Positions 35,590 to 44,935 of a stretch of DNA of 64,000 bases are shown here, one piece after another. Origin of the DNA: Mucilaginibacter_A sp965201005 (lineage in GTDB: Bacteria > Bacteroidota > Bacteroidia > Sphingobacteriales > Sphingobacteriaceae). The stretch covers positions 62,001 through 126,000 of the forward strand of contig NZ_OZ241747.1 in assembly GCF_965201005.1 (NCBI RefSeq). The letters are read 5' to 3'. The notes below the pieces were generated by a model. It searched no databases. It saw only the letters and a list, made by a program, of their open reading frames with translations, and was not told where the DNA came from. Positions within the stretch are counted from its first letter, which is position 1. Each line of letters starts with the position of its first letter. Position numbers and translations under genes: made by a program.

Positions 35590-37098
35590 ATGATCAAAAA
35601 ATATATAATAACAGCTATAACAGGCAGCTTTTTATTATTGACCGCCAGTTGTAAAAAAGTATTGGAGCAGCCAATCTTAGGCACCTATCAGGCGGCCAAT
35701 TATTTTACTTCGGTTGCCAATGCAAATGCAGCGGTAAACGCAGCATATGTGCCTTTAACTTTTACAGATGCTTTCTCTAACGAGATATGGGTTTTGGGCG
35801 ATGTTGCTTCTGATGATGCCGTTAAAGGTGGCTTGCCCGGGGATCAGGCCGATATTGATAACATAGATAAATTTAACATCCTGACCAGTAACTCTGCTGT
35901 GGAAGCGGTTTGGGGAAGGTATTATGATGGCGTTTCTAAAGCTAATTTTGTACTGGGCGGCTTATCAGATGAAAACAAAGCTGTGCCTGATGCCACAAAA
36001 GCAACCATCAACGGGCAGGCTAAATTTTTAAGGGCCTACTATTATTTTATGCTTACCAATTGCTACGGTGATATTCCTTTGCGTTTACAAGTTGCCACTG
36101 CAGATAATTTAAGCACTCCTGCAGTGCCGCAAGCACAGATTTTTGCACAAATAGAAAAAGATTGCACAGAAGCCGCCGCCGCGCTACCAACTGCCTGGAC
36201 AGGAAGCGATTTAGGACGAGCAACAAAAGGTGCTGCACTTTCTTTACTGGCCAAAACTTATTTATTTGAAGCCAAATATGCAATGGCCGCACAAACGGCG
36301 CAACAGGTAGAAGCCTTAGGCATTTATGATTTAACCGCTAAGTTTACCGATAACTTTAACGCGGGTACCAAAAACAACAAAGAAGCTATTTTTTCCATCT
36401 GGCACACCGCTGGTTTGAGCCCGAAGCAGGGCAATGCCATGAACCAGGCATTTGCACCGCGGGGAACGCTAAATGGTTACGGTTTTTTTCAGCCAACGCA
36501 AAGTTTGGTCAGTAATTTTGAACAATCTGCAACAGGCGTGGACGACCCCCGATTGGATTACACCGTTGCACGTGCCGGTCATCCTTATTTTGACAGTGCT
36601 TTTGATGCCAGCTGGACAGCAACCGGTTATCTCACCAAAAAACAAATCCAGCCACTTTCAGAAATCCCTACAGCAACCAAAGGAGATGGTAATCTGAACG
36701 TGGAAGCACTTCGTTTTGCAGATGTTTTACTGATAGAAGCAGAGGCTTTGAACGAAGCAGGAAACAGTGCCGCAGCCTTGGTTCCGCTTAACAAAATAAG
36801 AAAACGTGCCCGCGAAAGTTATTTAAACGACAATACTTTGACCGGATTTGGCACCGTACCAACCGGCCTGCTTCCGGATATTACCACAACCAGCCAAACA
36901 CAATTGCGGGATTTGATCCGCAGGGAAAGAAGATCTGAACTGGCTTTGGAGTTTGGCCGCTTTTTCGACCTGATCCGTTACGGAAGTGCGTACGCCACTG
37001 CTGCATTGCGCGATCAGCCAAACTTTAATTTTACAACCAACAAGTTTTTCCCGATCCCGCAAAGCGAGCGTTCAACCAATAAATTATTAGGTAAATAA
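35590..37098 (+). CDS. RagB/SusD family nutrient uptake lipoprotein (second pair)
   Basis: Glycan-capturing surface lipoprotein of 502 residues. The signal MIKKYIITAITGSFLLLTASC ends in a lipobox (LTASC), followed by KKVLEQPILGTYQAANYFTS. Family markers are INGQAKFLRAYYYFMLTNCYGDIPL, LRFADVLLIEAEALNEAGN, the PLNKIRKRARE segment and LIRRERRSELALEFGRFFDLIRYG. It is encoded 17 bases after SusC and 12 bases before the LamG lipoprotein, so the genes are co-transcribed. Confidence 0.95.
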   Translation: MIKKYIITAITGSFLLLTASCKKVLEQPILGTYQAANYFTSVANANAAVNAAYVPLTFTDAFSNEIWVLGDVASDDAVKGGLPGDQADIDNIDKFNILTSNSAVEAVWGRYYDGVSKANFVLGGLSDENKAVPDATKATINGQAKFLRAYYYFMLTNCYGDIPLRLQVATADNLSTPAVPQAQIFAQIEKDCTEAAAALPTAWTGSDLGRATKGAALSLLAKTYLFEAKYAMAAQTAQQVEALGIYDLTAKFTDNFNAGTKNNKEAIFSIWHTAGLSPKQGNAMNQAFAPRGTLNGYGFFQPTQSLVSNFEQSATGVDDPRLDYTVARAGHPYFDSAFDASWTATGYLTKKQIQPLSEIPTATKGDGNLNVEALRFADVLLIEAEALNEAGNSAAALVPLNKIRKRARESYLNDNTLTGFGTVPTGLLPDITTTSQTQLRDLIRRERRSELALEFGRFFDLIRYGSAYATAALRDQPNFNFTTNKFFPIPQSERSTNKLLGK

Positions 37099-37110
37099 TC
37101 AAACAAAGCC

Positions 37111-38118
37111 ATGAAGCAATATCAAAAATACTTAGGTTTTACGCTGTTGGCATTTTTGCTGACATGCTGTTTTTATGCCTGTAAAAAAAGCACTTCCCAG
37201 GAAACTTATAATTCCAACAAACAAATTATCTCTACTACCATCGATTCTGCAAATAACTTTTATACCAAATCTGTTGAAGGAAAGCGGGCGGGCAATTATT
37301 CCGTTGGCTCCCGCACTGATCTTAAAACAGCGATAGATCTGGCCACTGCCGTAAAATCCTCCAGCCAGTACAGCCAGCAGGAAGTAGATAATGCAACGGC
37401 AAATCTCCGCCGTGCCATCACTGCCTTTCAATCCAGGTTGATCCAGGATGTTTCTGCAGATAATTTAATTGCACAATGGAAATTTACCGGCAATGCAAAC
37501 GATGCTTCCGGCCATGGCCACAACGGCACATTAATGACAGGCTATATTAGCGGAGGGATAGATGGAAACACCTTGCCGCAATTAGTTGCTGATCGTTTTA
37601 ATACAGCAAACAGTGCTTACGATTTCCAGAACGGGGCCAATATTGAAGTACCTTATACAATTGATCTGAACCCGAAAGAGTTTACCATTACCATGTGGAT
37701 AAAACGCGGCGTGACCAACCCGGACAATTACCTGTTTTCTTTAAATACCTACAACGGGTTTAAATTTCAGTTGCAGGGCAGTAATTTCCTGTTTTTAACT
37801 TTTAAGGGCGATAACGGTTACCATGATGTGGACAGCAACCCCGGCGTTGTACCGGCAGATGTGTGGACTTACATCGCCGTATCGTACACCAACGGTACCA
37901 TGAAATTTTACGTAAACGATAAACTGGTGAAAACCGCAGCCGTAACCGGTACACCTGTTACGCTGCCAAATCCGGTTAATCTGGTGATCGGCCAGAGCTT
38001 GCCTAAAAGCCAGATGGGCAGTTCGTATTTTAAAGGTTCTATTGATGATATCCGTTTTTATAACCGCGCTTTAACCGATGCGGAAGCACTTTCGATTTAC
38101 ACCACAGAACAGCCTTAA
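37111..38118 (+). CDS. LamG-like jellyroll lipoprotein
   Basis: A 335-residue lipoprotein with lipobox near LLTCCFYAC. After the signal there is a helical region (about 30-110: STIDSANNFYTKSVEGKRAG and VDNATANLRRAITAFQSRL) resembling the small helical modules found in Bacteroidota glycan-binding proteins. A concanavalin/LamG jellyroll follows (about 115-335): LIAQWKFTGNANDASGHGHN, EFTITMWIKRG, and IDDIRFYNRALTDAEAL, which is a hallmark of the fold. It occupies the SusE/F position of the locus and probably binds the imported glycan at the cell surface. An exact reverse motif (37164-37175) lies in the signal sequence. Confidence 0.88.
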   Translation: MKQYQKYLGFTLLAFLLTCCFYACKKSTSQETYNSNKQIISTTIDSANNFYTKSVEGKRAGNYSVGSRTDLKTAIDLATAVKSSSQYSQQEVDNATANLRRAITAFQSRLIQDVSADNLIAQWKFTGNANDASGHGHNGTLMTGYISGGIDGNTLPQLVADRFNTANSAYDFQNGANIEVPYTIDLNPKEFTITMWIKRGVTNPDNYLFSLNTYNGFKFQLQGSNFLFLTFKGDNGYHDVDSNPGVVPADVWTYIAVSYTNGTMKFYVNDKLVKTAAVTGTPVTLPNPVNLVIGQSLPKSQMGSSYFKGSIDDIRFYNRALTDAEALSIYTTEQP

Positions 38119-38140
38119 TCAACCTAAACCAATAAAAAAT

Positions 38141-39313
38141 ATGCGCCAAAATATAATCAGGCATACTTCTTTTACCTACCTAAAATCAGCCTTGTTCGTT
38201 TTGTTTTTTATGCTGATAAACGAAGCATTCGCCCAAAAAAACCGTTTGCCGGATTGGGCTTTCGGTGGATTTAAACGTCCGGCAGGCATTAACCCAATCA
38301 TCTCTCCGGATTCAACTACACGGTTTTTTGACCCGATTTTGAAGAAAGAAGTCGGCTGGGAATCCAACGATACCTTTAACCCGGGAGCCGCGGTTTTAAA
38401 CGGCAAAATAGTGGTTTTGTACCGGGCAGAAGATAAATCGGGCGTTGGTATCGGCTTCCGTACTTCCAGGTTGGGTTATGCCGAAAGTGCAGACGGTTTT
38501 CATTTTAAACGAAAAAAAACGCCGGTATTTTATCCGGCAAACGATGACCAAAAAAAGTATGAATGGCCGGGCGGCTGCGAAGACCCACGGGTTGCCGTAA
38601 CCGAAAACGGTACTTACGTGGTGTTTTACACGCAGTGGAACCGCGATGTGCCGCGTTTGGGCGTTGCCACTTCTGCCGATTTGAAAAACTGGAAAAAGCA
38701 CGGGCCGATTTTTGAAGATGCTTACCATGGAAAATTCCTGAACATCCCGCATAAATCGGCCTCGATCCTGACGAAATTAAAAAACGGTAAACAGGTCATC
38801 ACCAAAATAAACGGCAAATACTGGATGTACTGGGGCGAACTGCATGTGTATGCGGCAACTTCCGCTAACCTGGTGGACTGGGCACCGGTAGTAAATACCG
38901 ACGGTACTTTGAAAGAATTAATTTCGCCGAGAAAAGGTTATTTTGATAGCGAACTGACTGAATGCGGGCCGCCGGCTTTGCTGACCGACAAAGGAATTAT
39001 CCTTTTTTACAACGGAAAAAATAAGGCCGGAGCGGATGGCGACAAGCGTTTTAACGGAAATTCTTACTGTGCGGGCCAGGCTTTGTTTGATAAAAACGAT
39101 CCGGCAAAAAATATCACCCGTTTGGATGTGCCGTTTTTGCGCCCGATGGCAGCTTTTGAAAAAAGCGGACAATATGTAAACGGGACGGTTTTTATCGAGG
39201 GTATGGTTTACCATCGGCAAAAATGGTTTTTGTATTATGGCTGTGCCGATTCCAGGGTTGCCGTTGCGGTTTACGATCCGAAACACCCGGCAGCACCTGA
39301 TCCGGTTAATTAG
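38141..39313 (+). CDS. Glycoside hydrolase family 130 protein (beta-mannoside-active)
   Basis: A five-bladed-propeller enzyme of family GH130, whose members phosphorolyse or hydrolyse beta-mannosides. Seen: FNPGAAVLNGKIVVLYRAED, TSRLGYAESADGFHFKR, and WPGGCEDPRVAV containing the conserved Asp, with FYTQWN and NGKYWMYWGEL further on. The ATG at 38141 (MRQNIIRHTSF) gives a signal peptide ending NEAFAQ; the frame from 38078 overlaps the previous gene. Export to the periplasm argues for a hydrolase rather than a phosphorylase. It provides the only enzyme of the locus, which is therefore probably directed at beta-mannosides. A hairpin of paired motifs follows the stop. Confidence 0.85.
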   Translation: MRQNIIRHTSFTYLKSALFVLFFMLINEAFAQKNRLPDWAFGGFKRPAGINPIISPDSTTRFFDPILKKEVGWESNDTFNPGAAVLNGKIVVLYRAEDKSGVGIGFRTSRLGYAESADGFHFKRKKTPVFYPANDDQKKYEWPGGCEDPRVAVTENGTYVVFYTQWNRDVPRLGVATSADLKNWKKHGPIFEDAYHGKFLNIPHKSASILTKLKNGKQVITKINGKYWMYWGELHVYAATSANLVDWAPVVNTDGTLKELISPRKGYFDSELTECGPPALLTDKGIILFYNGKNKAGADGDKRFNGNSYCAGQALFDKNDPAKNITRLDVPFLRPMAAFEKSGQYVNGTVFIEGMVYHRQKWFLYYGCADSRVAVAVYDPKHPAAPDPVN

Positions 39314-39335
39314 TTGTAATGCTTGTTTTTGTCCG

Positions 39336-39379
39336 ATGCTTCTTTTATCACCCTAAATTTTAGGTGGTAAAAGAAGCAT
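39336..39379. terminator. Motif-pair hairpin downstream of the GH130 gene
   Basis: The tightest inverted pair: reverse motif 39336-39347, forward motif 39368-39379. The stem continues inward with TCACC/GGTGG, giving about 17 paired bases around CTAAATTTTA. It lies 23 bases after the GH130 stop and before the lacI gene, a position suited to a terminator. Confidence 0.7.
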
Positions 39380-39461
39380 TTGTTTTGTGCGGTAAAATTT
39401 GCGTATTATACCGCCTGCTTTGCGGTGCTGCAAACAAGATATAATCCGGTATTGATTAGGG

Positions 39462-40487
39462 ATGAAAAAGAAATTATCTATTAAAGATATCGCTCAGGAA
39501 CTTCAGATTTCCAAAACCACCATCTCGTTTATACTGAACGGCAAAGCCAAAGAAATGCGCATCAGTGATCAGCTCATTCAAAAAGTGAACGACTTTATGA
39601 AAGAGAAAAACTATCACCCCAACCAGTTTGCACAAAGTTTACGGACAGGCAAAACCAAGATGATCGCCCTGTTTGTAGAAGATATTGCCGATTCGTTTTT
39701 TGCCAGTGTTGCCCGTTTGATCGAAGAAAGTGCTTACCAGAAAGGTTACAAAATAATGTATTGCAGCACCGAAGACAGCCCTGAAAAAACCCGCGAACTG
39801 ATACAGCTTTTTAAAAGCCGGAACGTTGACGGCTACATTATCACACCGCCAAAAGGTATTGAAAAAGAACTGAAACAGTTGCTGCAGGAAGAAGTGCCGT
39901 TTGTATTGTTTGACCGGTATTTCCCTAAAATAAAAACGGATTATGTAATTATCGATAATTTTAAAGGCACACAGGATGCCGTGCGGCATTTTAAGGAACA
40001 AGGCTATCAGCATATTGCCTTTATTACTTTAGATTCCGGCCAAACGCAGATGAACGAACGTTTGCGCGGATATGAAACCACGATGGATGAGTTTAAACTG
40101 CCTAAAAATACCTTAAAAATCCCGTTTAAACTTGATGTACAAAAAGTTACCGAGCAGTTTACCGGTTTTTTTACCGAACATAAAAATATTGATGCGGTAC
40201 TTTTTGCCACCAATTACCTGGCCCTGCGTGGTTTTGAAACCTTAAAAAAACTGAATAAAACCATCCCCGGTGATATTGCGGTTATCGCTTTTGACGACCA
40301 TGAATTTTTCAAAGTTTTTAACCCGGCAATCACTGCCGTGGCCCAGCCGATGAAAGCATTGTCCGATCATTTAATTTCAATGCTGCTGAACAAACTTAAC
40401 CCGGAACCAGGTTTACAATTGCAAAACCTGCACCAGATTGTGTTACCGGCACAGCTGATTGTCCGGGAATCATCCCCGAAAAAGTAA
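39462..40487 (+). CDS. LacI family transcriptional regulator
   Basis: A 341-residue repressor/activator. The N-terminal helix-turn-helix is MKKKLSIKDIAQELQISKTT, ISFILNGKAKEMRIS, followed by the hinge region YHPNQFAQSLRTGKT. The periplasmic-binding-protein-like sensor domain includes IALFVEDIADSFFASVARL, VDGYIITPPKG, HIAFITLDSGQ and GDIAVIAFDDHEFFKVFNPAITAVAQP. It ends the glycan locus and probably senses a sugar released by it. A perfect 14-base palindrome follows its stop, and related half-sites lie upstream of the second susC. Confidence 0.93.
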   Translation: MKKKLSIKDIAQELQISKTTISFILNGKAKEMRISDQLIQKVNDFMKEKNYHPNQFAQSLRTGKTKMIALFVEDIADSFFASVARLIEESAYQKGYKIMYCSTEDSPEKTRELIQLFKSRNVDGYIITPPKGIEKELKQLLQEEVPFVLFDRYFPKIKTDYVIIDNFKGTQDAVRHFKEQGYQHIAFITLDSGQTQMNERLRGYETTMDEFKLPKNTLKIPFKLDVQKVTEQFTGFFTEHKNIDAVLFATNYLALRGFETLKKLNKTIPGDIAVIAFDDHEFFKVFNPAITAVAQPMKALSDHLISMLLNKLNPEPGLQLQNLHQIVLPAQLIVRESSPKK

Positions 40488-40495
40488 GGTATGAT

Positions 40496-40509
40496 GGTTT
40501 AGCTAAACC
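40496..40509. promoter_or_regulatory. Perfect palindrome, candidate LacI operator
   Basis: GGTTTAGCTAAACC, nine bases after the lacI stop and about 190 bases before the antiporter gene. The form with a central AGCT is usual for LacI-type sites. It may control the downstream antiporter or be part of the locus-wide circuit. Confidence 0.5.
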
Positions 40510-40586
40510 TGTTAATACTCAAATCTGCAAAACCGTAGAAAAGAACATTTATGTCGATTGCTTTAAACAGGCCAAAAAAACACCGA

Positions 40587-40598
40587 TAAAAGAAGCAT
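40587..40598 (+). repeat. Dispersed motif, TAAAAGAAGCAT class
   Basis: Exact solitary copy preceded by ACACCGA in the 211-base gap between lacI and the antiporter gene. Confidence 0.85.
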
Positions 40599-40698
40599 TG
40601 GTTTTTTACCGGCGCAGATTATATACGTTGGCAATACCATAATTCAATTCAGGATTGATACCTTGCAGTTATTTAACAAAACTCAAAGCAGTATTTTA

Positions 40699-41940
40699 AT
40701 GAGTATTAACGGAATCATCAGCATTACAATCATCCTGACGGCGGTTTTTGCCTACATTAACCATCGGCTGATCAAATGGCCGCCAACAATCGGCATCATG
40801 GTGCTCTCGATGGCGAGTTCTATGCTGCTGGCCGCTTTCGGAAACTCTTTCCTGTCTGATAAAGCCATGCAACTGGTTTATTCGATTGATTTCCAGAACA
40901 TCCTGATGAATTTTATGCTCAGCCTGCTGCTTTTTTCAGGGGCAATACATATCAATGCCAGCAACCTGAAAAAAGAACGCTGGCCGGTACTGGCTTTATC
41001 TACCATTGGTATCCTGATTTCCACGGCATTGGTTGGGGGGCTGGTTTGGTATCTGTTACAGCTTTTTCATCTCAAAACACCTTTTATTTATTGCCTGCTG
41101 TTTGGTTCCCTGATTTCGCCCACAGATCCGATCGCGGTATTGGCTATTTTAAAACAGGCCAAAATACCTTCTTCGCTGGAGCTGAAAATTTCGGGCGAGA
41201 GTTTGTTTAACGATGGTGTGGCCGTTGTGATTTTTATGACGCTGGCCGAAGCCGCACATGCCGGTCCGGATAAAATATCTGTGCTGAACATTGCCAAACT
41301 ATTTGCGCAGGAAGCAGGCGGCGGACTGATATTTGGTGCGGTGCTGGGCTATATCGGCTATTATGCGCTGCGATCAATCGATGATTATAAAGTTGAAGTG
41401 CTGGTTACACTTGCAATTTGCGTGGGCGGTTATTATGTGGCTGGTTATATGCACGTTTCCGGTCCGCTGGCAATGGTGATTGCAGGAATCATCACCGGTA
41501 ATAAAGTAAAAGATGAAATCCTGTCAGACAACAGCCGGGATTACTTGGTCAAGTTTTGGGAACTGATTGACGAAATCCTGAATGCTGTGTTGTTTCTGCT
41601 GATCGGGCTGGAAATGCTGATTATCAAAACCACCGCCATTTTAATGCTGATCGGGGTAATTTGTATTGTAATTGTTTTACTGGCCAGATTGATTTCGGTT
41701 TATGTGCCCATAACTTTATTACGGCTTAAAATTTCTTTCGAGAAAAATGTCGTTCTGATCTTAACTTGGGGCGGTTTGCGCGGTGGTTTATCGGTGGCCC
41801 TGGCACTTTCTTTAGGCGCAAACATGTACCGCGAAGAATTTGTGCTGATTACTTATATTATTGTGGTATTTTCTATCCTGGTGCAAGGACTAACCATTGG
41901 CCGTTTAGTAAAACGGCTGCAACCTGTTGATGCAAGTTAA
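40699..41940 (+). CDS. Sodium/proton antiporter, CPA1 (NhaP-type)
   Basis: A twelve-helix cation/proton exchanger of the inner membrane. The CPA1 core is clear: ISPTDPIAVLAILKQAKIPS in the middle, followed by LKISGESLFNDGVAVVIFM with the paired Asn-Asp of the ion site, and LTWGGLRGGLSVALALSLG near the end. I chose ATG 40699 (MSINGIISITI); the frame from TTG 40663 adds a non-hydrophobic extension. The DUF389 gene begins at the next base after its stop, so the two are translationally linked. Confidence 0.9.
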   Translation: MSINGIISITIILTAVFAYINHRLIKWPPTIGIMVLSMASSMLLAAFGNSFLSDKAMQLVYSIDFQNILMNFMLSLLLFSGAIHINASNLKKERWPVLALSTIGILISTALVGGLVWYLLQLFHLKTPFIYCLLFGSLISPTDPIAVLAILKQAKIPSSLELKISGESLFNDGVAVVIFMTLAEAAHAGPDKISVLNIAKLFAQEAGGGLIFGAVLGYIGYYALRSIDDYKVEVLVTLAICVGGYYVAGYMHVSGPLAMVIAGIITGNKVKDEILSDNSRDYLVKFWELIDEILNAVLFLLIGLEMLIIKTTAILMLIGVICIVIVLLARLISVYVPITLLRLKISFEKNVVLILTWGGLRGGLSVALALSLGANMYREEFVLITYIIVVFSILVQGLTIGRLVKRLQPVDAS

Positions 41941-43290
41941 ATGAATGAACCGCTAAAATCATTTAAAAATTATCTGGCCGGAAGGCTGAACCTGCAGGAT
42001 GACCGCGAAGGTGATGAAATTACCATTGAGTCCATCCGGAAAAATATTGAATTTAAAGGCGTAAACCTGTGGACGCTGATTTTTGCGATTTTTATTGCTT
42101 CCATCGGTTTAAATGTAAACTCTACTGCCGTAATTATCGGTGCAATGCTGATTTCGCCTATCATGGGGCCTATTATGGGCATCGGTTTAGGCATTGGCGT
42201 TAATGATCTGGAACTGGTAAAAAAAGGTGCCAGAAGCTTGTTTACGGCTACTTTGATCGGCATTATCACTTCGGCCGTTTATTTTGCCATCACGCCGCTG
42301 CACGAGGCTCAATCAGAATTGCTTGCCCGCACATCGCCTTCCATCTGGGATGTTTTTATTGCTTTTTTTGGCGGTTTGGCCGGTATGGTGGGTGCTTCCC
42401 GAAAGGAAAAAACAAACGTAATACCCGGTGTGGCCATAGCAACGGCCTTGATGCCGCCGCTGTGTACCGTTGGTTACGGCATAGCTACCGGCAACTGGTA
42501 TTATTGTTTCGGGGCACTTTATTTGTATTCTATCAACAGTATTTTTATTGCCATTGCAACTTATTTAATGGTACGATACCTTAAAATCGGCAAGAAACAG
42601 TTTGATGACAGCCGGGTAGAAAAACGGGTTCACCAGTACATGGTTACGATTGTGGTAGTTACCGTTTTGCCCAGCATTTATCTGGCCTATAAAATTGTAG
42701 ATAAAAATATTTTTGAAAGCAACGCACGTAAATTTTTGAACGAGCAGTTTGTATTTCCCAACACACAAGTGGTCACCAAATCTTTTGTTTATGACAACCA
42801 TGACAAAAGTATCAACGTGCTGCTGTTTGGAGAGGTATTGCCTAAAAAGAAGATCGACTCGCTAAAAACAGCATTAACCCAATATAAATTAAAAGGTGTA
42901 AACCTGAGTATTTTGCAAGGGTTAGATGCGCAGAAACAGATAGACCTGTCGCAAATCAAAACAAGTATTTTGCAGGAAGTTTACGCAGATCAATCTCAAG
43001 GCGATACAGCGGGCAGGCGATACAACAGGGTTTCTGGCAATGCAAAATCAGCCAAAACCTTAGTGCAGGACACCGCCGTATTTAAGGAGGTAAAAATACT
43101 ATATCCGGCCATACAGTATTTGGGCATAAGCAAAATGAAGGTGCTTTATGCAGATACTTCCGCCATTGATACAATCAAAATTGTGGTAATGGGCTTCAGG
43201 TCAAAGATTAAACCGAAGGACCAGCGCAAACTGCAATCCTGGTTGAGGGCGCGCTACCAATCTGCAACGCTTAAACTGCTGATCCAGTAA
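41941..43290 (+). CDS. DUF389 domain-containing membrane protein
   Basis: A 449-residue inner-membrane protein of the DUF389 (TIGR00341-like) family. The family core is obvious: SIGLNVNSTAVIIGAMLISPIMGPIMGIG, with repeated Gly/Pro-rich helices, and later GVAIATALMPPLCTVGYGIATG. After about residue 230 the protein becomes soluble, with a 200-residue alternating alpha/beta tail ending in WLRARYQSATLKLLIQ. The function of the family is not established. Its start immediately after the antiporter stop suggests a shared role in ion or envelope homeostasis, which is inference. The gene contains an exact motif reading SLKTALTQ (42863-42874). Confidence 0.88.
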   Translation: MNEPLKSFKNYLAGRLNLQDDREGDEITIESIRKNIEFKGVNLWTLIFAIFIASIGLNVNSTAVIIGAMLISPIMGPIMGIGLGIGVNDLELVKKGARSLFTATLIGIITSAVYFAITPLHEAQSELLARTSPSIWDVFIAFFGGLAGMVGASRKEKTNVIPGVAIATALMPPLCTVGYGIATGNWYYCFGALYLYSINSIFIAIATYLMVRYLKIGKKQFDDSRVEKRVHQYMVTIVVVTVLPSIYLAYKIVDKNIFESNARKFLNEQFVFPNTQVVTKSFVYDNHDKSINVLLFGEVLPKKKIDSLKTALTQYKLKGVNLSILQGLDAQKQIDLSQIKTSILQEVYADQSQGDTAGRRYNRVSGNAKSAKTLVQDTAVFKEVKILYPAIQYLGISKMKVLYADTSAIDTIKIVVMGFRSKIKPKDQRKLQSWLRARYQSATLKLLIQ

Positions 43291-43313
43291 TTATCACACC
43301 AAAAAATACCTGC

Positions 43314-43325
43314 TAAAAACAGCAT
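43314..43325 (+). repeat. Dispersed motif, TAAAAACAGCAT class
   Basis: Exact solitary copy 23 bases after the DUF389 stop, in the 122-base gap before the small lipoprotein gene. Confidence 0.85.
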
Positions 43326-43412
43326 TGGCATTTAATTGCTGTACACAACAACAATTGTATCTGTATTTCTCTTATAGCTAATATTTTCCCGTTCTGCTTT
43401 AATCAAAAAAAA

Positions 43413-43847
43413 ATGAAGCCCACTATTTTAACCTTTAAAAAATTTCATGTCCTCGCTGCCATGTTACTGTGCTTATCGGTAATAAGCTGCTCTAAAAACT
43501 TAAAATTTACCAATTCAGAAGCCGTGCCTGCTGCGCGTGGCAATGTAAATATTGATAAGGACGACAATGGCAATTACGCTTTAGATATCGATATCCTGCA
43601 TTTAACAGAACCGTCCAGGCTTCATCCTTCTAAAAACGTTTATGTGATCTGGATGGAAACCGAAAACAACGGTATTAAAAACCTCGGCCAGTTAAAAAGC
43701 AGCACCGGCTTTTTCTCAAACACTTTAAAAGCTTCGTTCCATACCGTTACTTCTTTTAAACCGAAACGGGTTTTTATCACTGCGGAGAACGATGCCAACA
43801 TTCAAACGCCAGGTCCGCAGGTTGTGCTAACGACCAAATCCAGGTAA
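43413..43847 (+). CDS. Hypothetical small lipoprotein
   Basis: No named family recognised. The 144-residue product has a long signal (MKPTILTFKKFHVLAAMLL) with lipobox VISC near residue 26. The mature part is short and beta-rich: GNVNIDKDDNGNYALDIDI, VYVIWMETENNGIKNLGQL and RVFITAENDANIQTP. The layout suggests a small beta-sandwich. It sits between the DUF389 gene and the MscS channel gene on the same strand, and may belong to a stress or osmotic-response cluster. Confidence 0.75.
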   Translation: MKPTILTFKKFHVLAAMLLCLSVISCSKNLKFTNSEAVPAARGNVNIDKDDNGNYALDIDILHLTEPSRLHPSKNVYVIWMETENNGIKNLGQLKSSTGFFSNTLKASFHTVTSFKPKRVFITAENDANIQTPGPQVVLTTKSR

Positions 43848-43887
43848 GCCCCTTCCTTTAATTAAATAAAAAGCCCATCTGTTTATT

Positions 43888-44790
43888 ATGGATATAAACA
43901 AAGCCTATCAGCTCATTTCGCACAAAATCATTACCTGGATCAATGATTTTGTGCGCTTGTTGCCCAACATTTTAGTATCGGCATTATTATTAGTGCTGGG
44001 CATTTATCTGGCCAAGCTGATCAAAAAAATAGCCTCAAACCTGATCCAAAGAGTTTCGGACAACCGTGCGTTAAACAATCTGTTTACTTCGGTCATCTAC
44101 ATTTTTGTTATTGCAGTCACGCTGTTTACGGTGCTCAGTATTTTAAAACTGGATACCGCCGTAACCTCTATTTTGGCCGGTGCCGGTATTATCGGTTTGG
44201 CTTTGGCGTTTGCCTTTCAGGATATTGCCTCCAATTTTATTTCGGGCATTTTTATTTCTTTCCGGAGGCCGCTTCGGGTTGGGCACATTGTAAAAGTGAA
44301 AGATTATATGGGAAAAGTGGAGGAAATAAACCTGCGCGATACCATTTTGCGCACTTTTCAGGGCCAGATGGTGATTATCCCAAATAAAGATGTGTTTCAA
44401 AACCCGATTGAAAACTTTTCCGTGCTTGGCAAACGGCGGGTTGATCTGTCAATTGGCGTTTCTTATGGTGAAGATTTAGAACAGGTTAAACAAGTAACCA
44501 TTGAAGCTTTAAAAGGCTTGGAACATCTTTCTGCCGATGAGCCGGTTACACTATTTTACCAGGAATTTGGCGGCAGCACCATCAATTTTGTGCTGCGGCT
44601 TTGGATTGATTCGCCCGAGCAGATCATTTACCTGAAAGTATGTAGTGATGCCATTATTCGGCTCAAAAAAGCATACGATAAAAACAGCATCATGCTGCCT
44701 TTCCCAACCACCACGTTGGATTTTGGCGTAAAAGGCGGCCTTCCGCTCAGCGATGTGCCCATGAAAGTTATAACAGACCACGGAAGCTGA
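43888..44790 (+). CDS. Small-conductance mechanosensitive channel (MscS family)
   Basis: A 300-residue inner-membrane channel opened by tension, protecting against hypo-osmotic shock. Three N-terminal helices are visible (LLPNILVSALLLVLGIYLAKL, VIYIFVIAVTLFTVLSIL), then the pore helix SILAGAGIIGLALAFAFQDI with the Gly/Ala packing of MscS and the following NFISGIFISFRRPLRVGHIV. The cytoplasmic beta domain has VEEINLRDTILRTFQGQMVI-type sequence and IPNKDVFQNPI. The C-terminal alpha/beta part ends near LKKAYDKNSIMLPFP, which is encoded partly by an exact dispersed motif (44679-44690). Confidence 0.93.
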   Translation: MDINKAYQLISHKIITWINDFVRLLPNILVSALLLVLGIYLAKLIKKIASNLIQRVSDNRALNNLFTSVIYIFVIAVTLFTVLSILKLDTAVTSILAGAGIIGLALAFAFQDIASNFISGIFISFRRPLRVGHIVKVKDYMGKVEEINLRDTILRTFQGQMVIIPNKDVFQNPIENFSVLGKRRVDLSIGVSYGEDLEQVKQVTIEALKGLEHLSADEPVTLFYQEFGGSTINFVLRLWIDSPEQIIYLKVCSDAIIRLKKAYDKNSIMLPFPTTTLDFGVKGGLPLSDVPMKVITDHGS

Positions 44791-44836
44791 TTGCAAGCGG
44801 GAAATTGAAATCTGCAGTCATAATGTCTTGCTATCG

Positions 44837-44935
44837 ATGCTTCTTTTACGACCTAAAATTTGGTGTTTTTCAAACGGGTTTCCCATCGGCAATCCTTGTA
44901 AAAAACCACCAAATTTACAGGCATAAAAGAAGCAT
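44837..44935. repeat. Inverted motif pair with extended palindromic core
   Basis: Reverse motif 44837-44848, forward motif 44924-44935, with CCTAAAATTTGGTG beside the left arm and CCACCAAATTT toward the right arm, so the inner parts also pair. It lies between the convergent mscS and M13 peptidase genes, where it could end transcription from both sides. Confidence 0.75.

Noticed and set aside
38078..38140. Longer N-terminus for the GH130 gene
   Set aside because: It overlaps the LamG gene and would bury the signal peptide; ATG 38141 gives a normal export signal.
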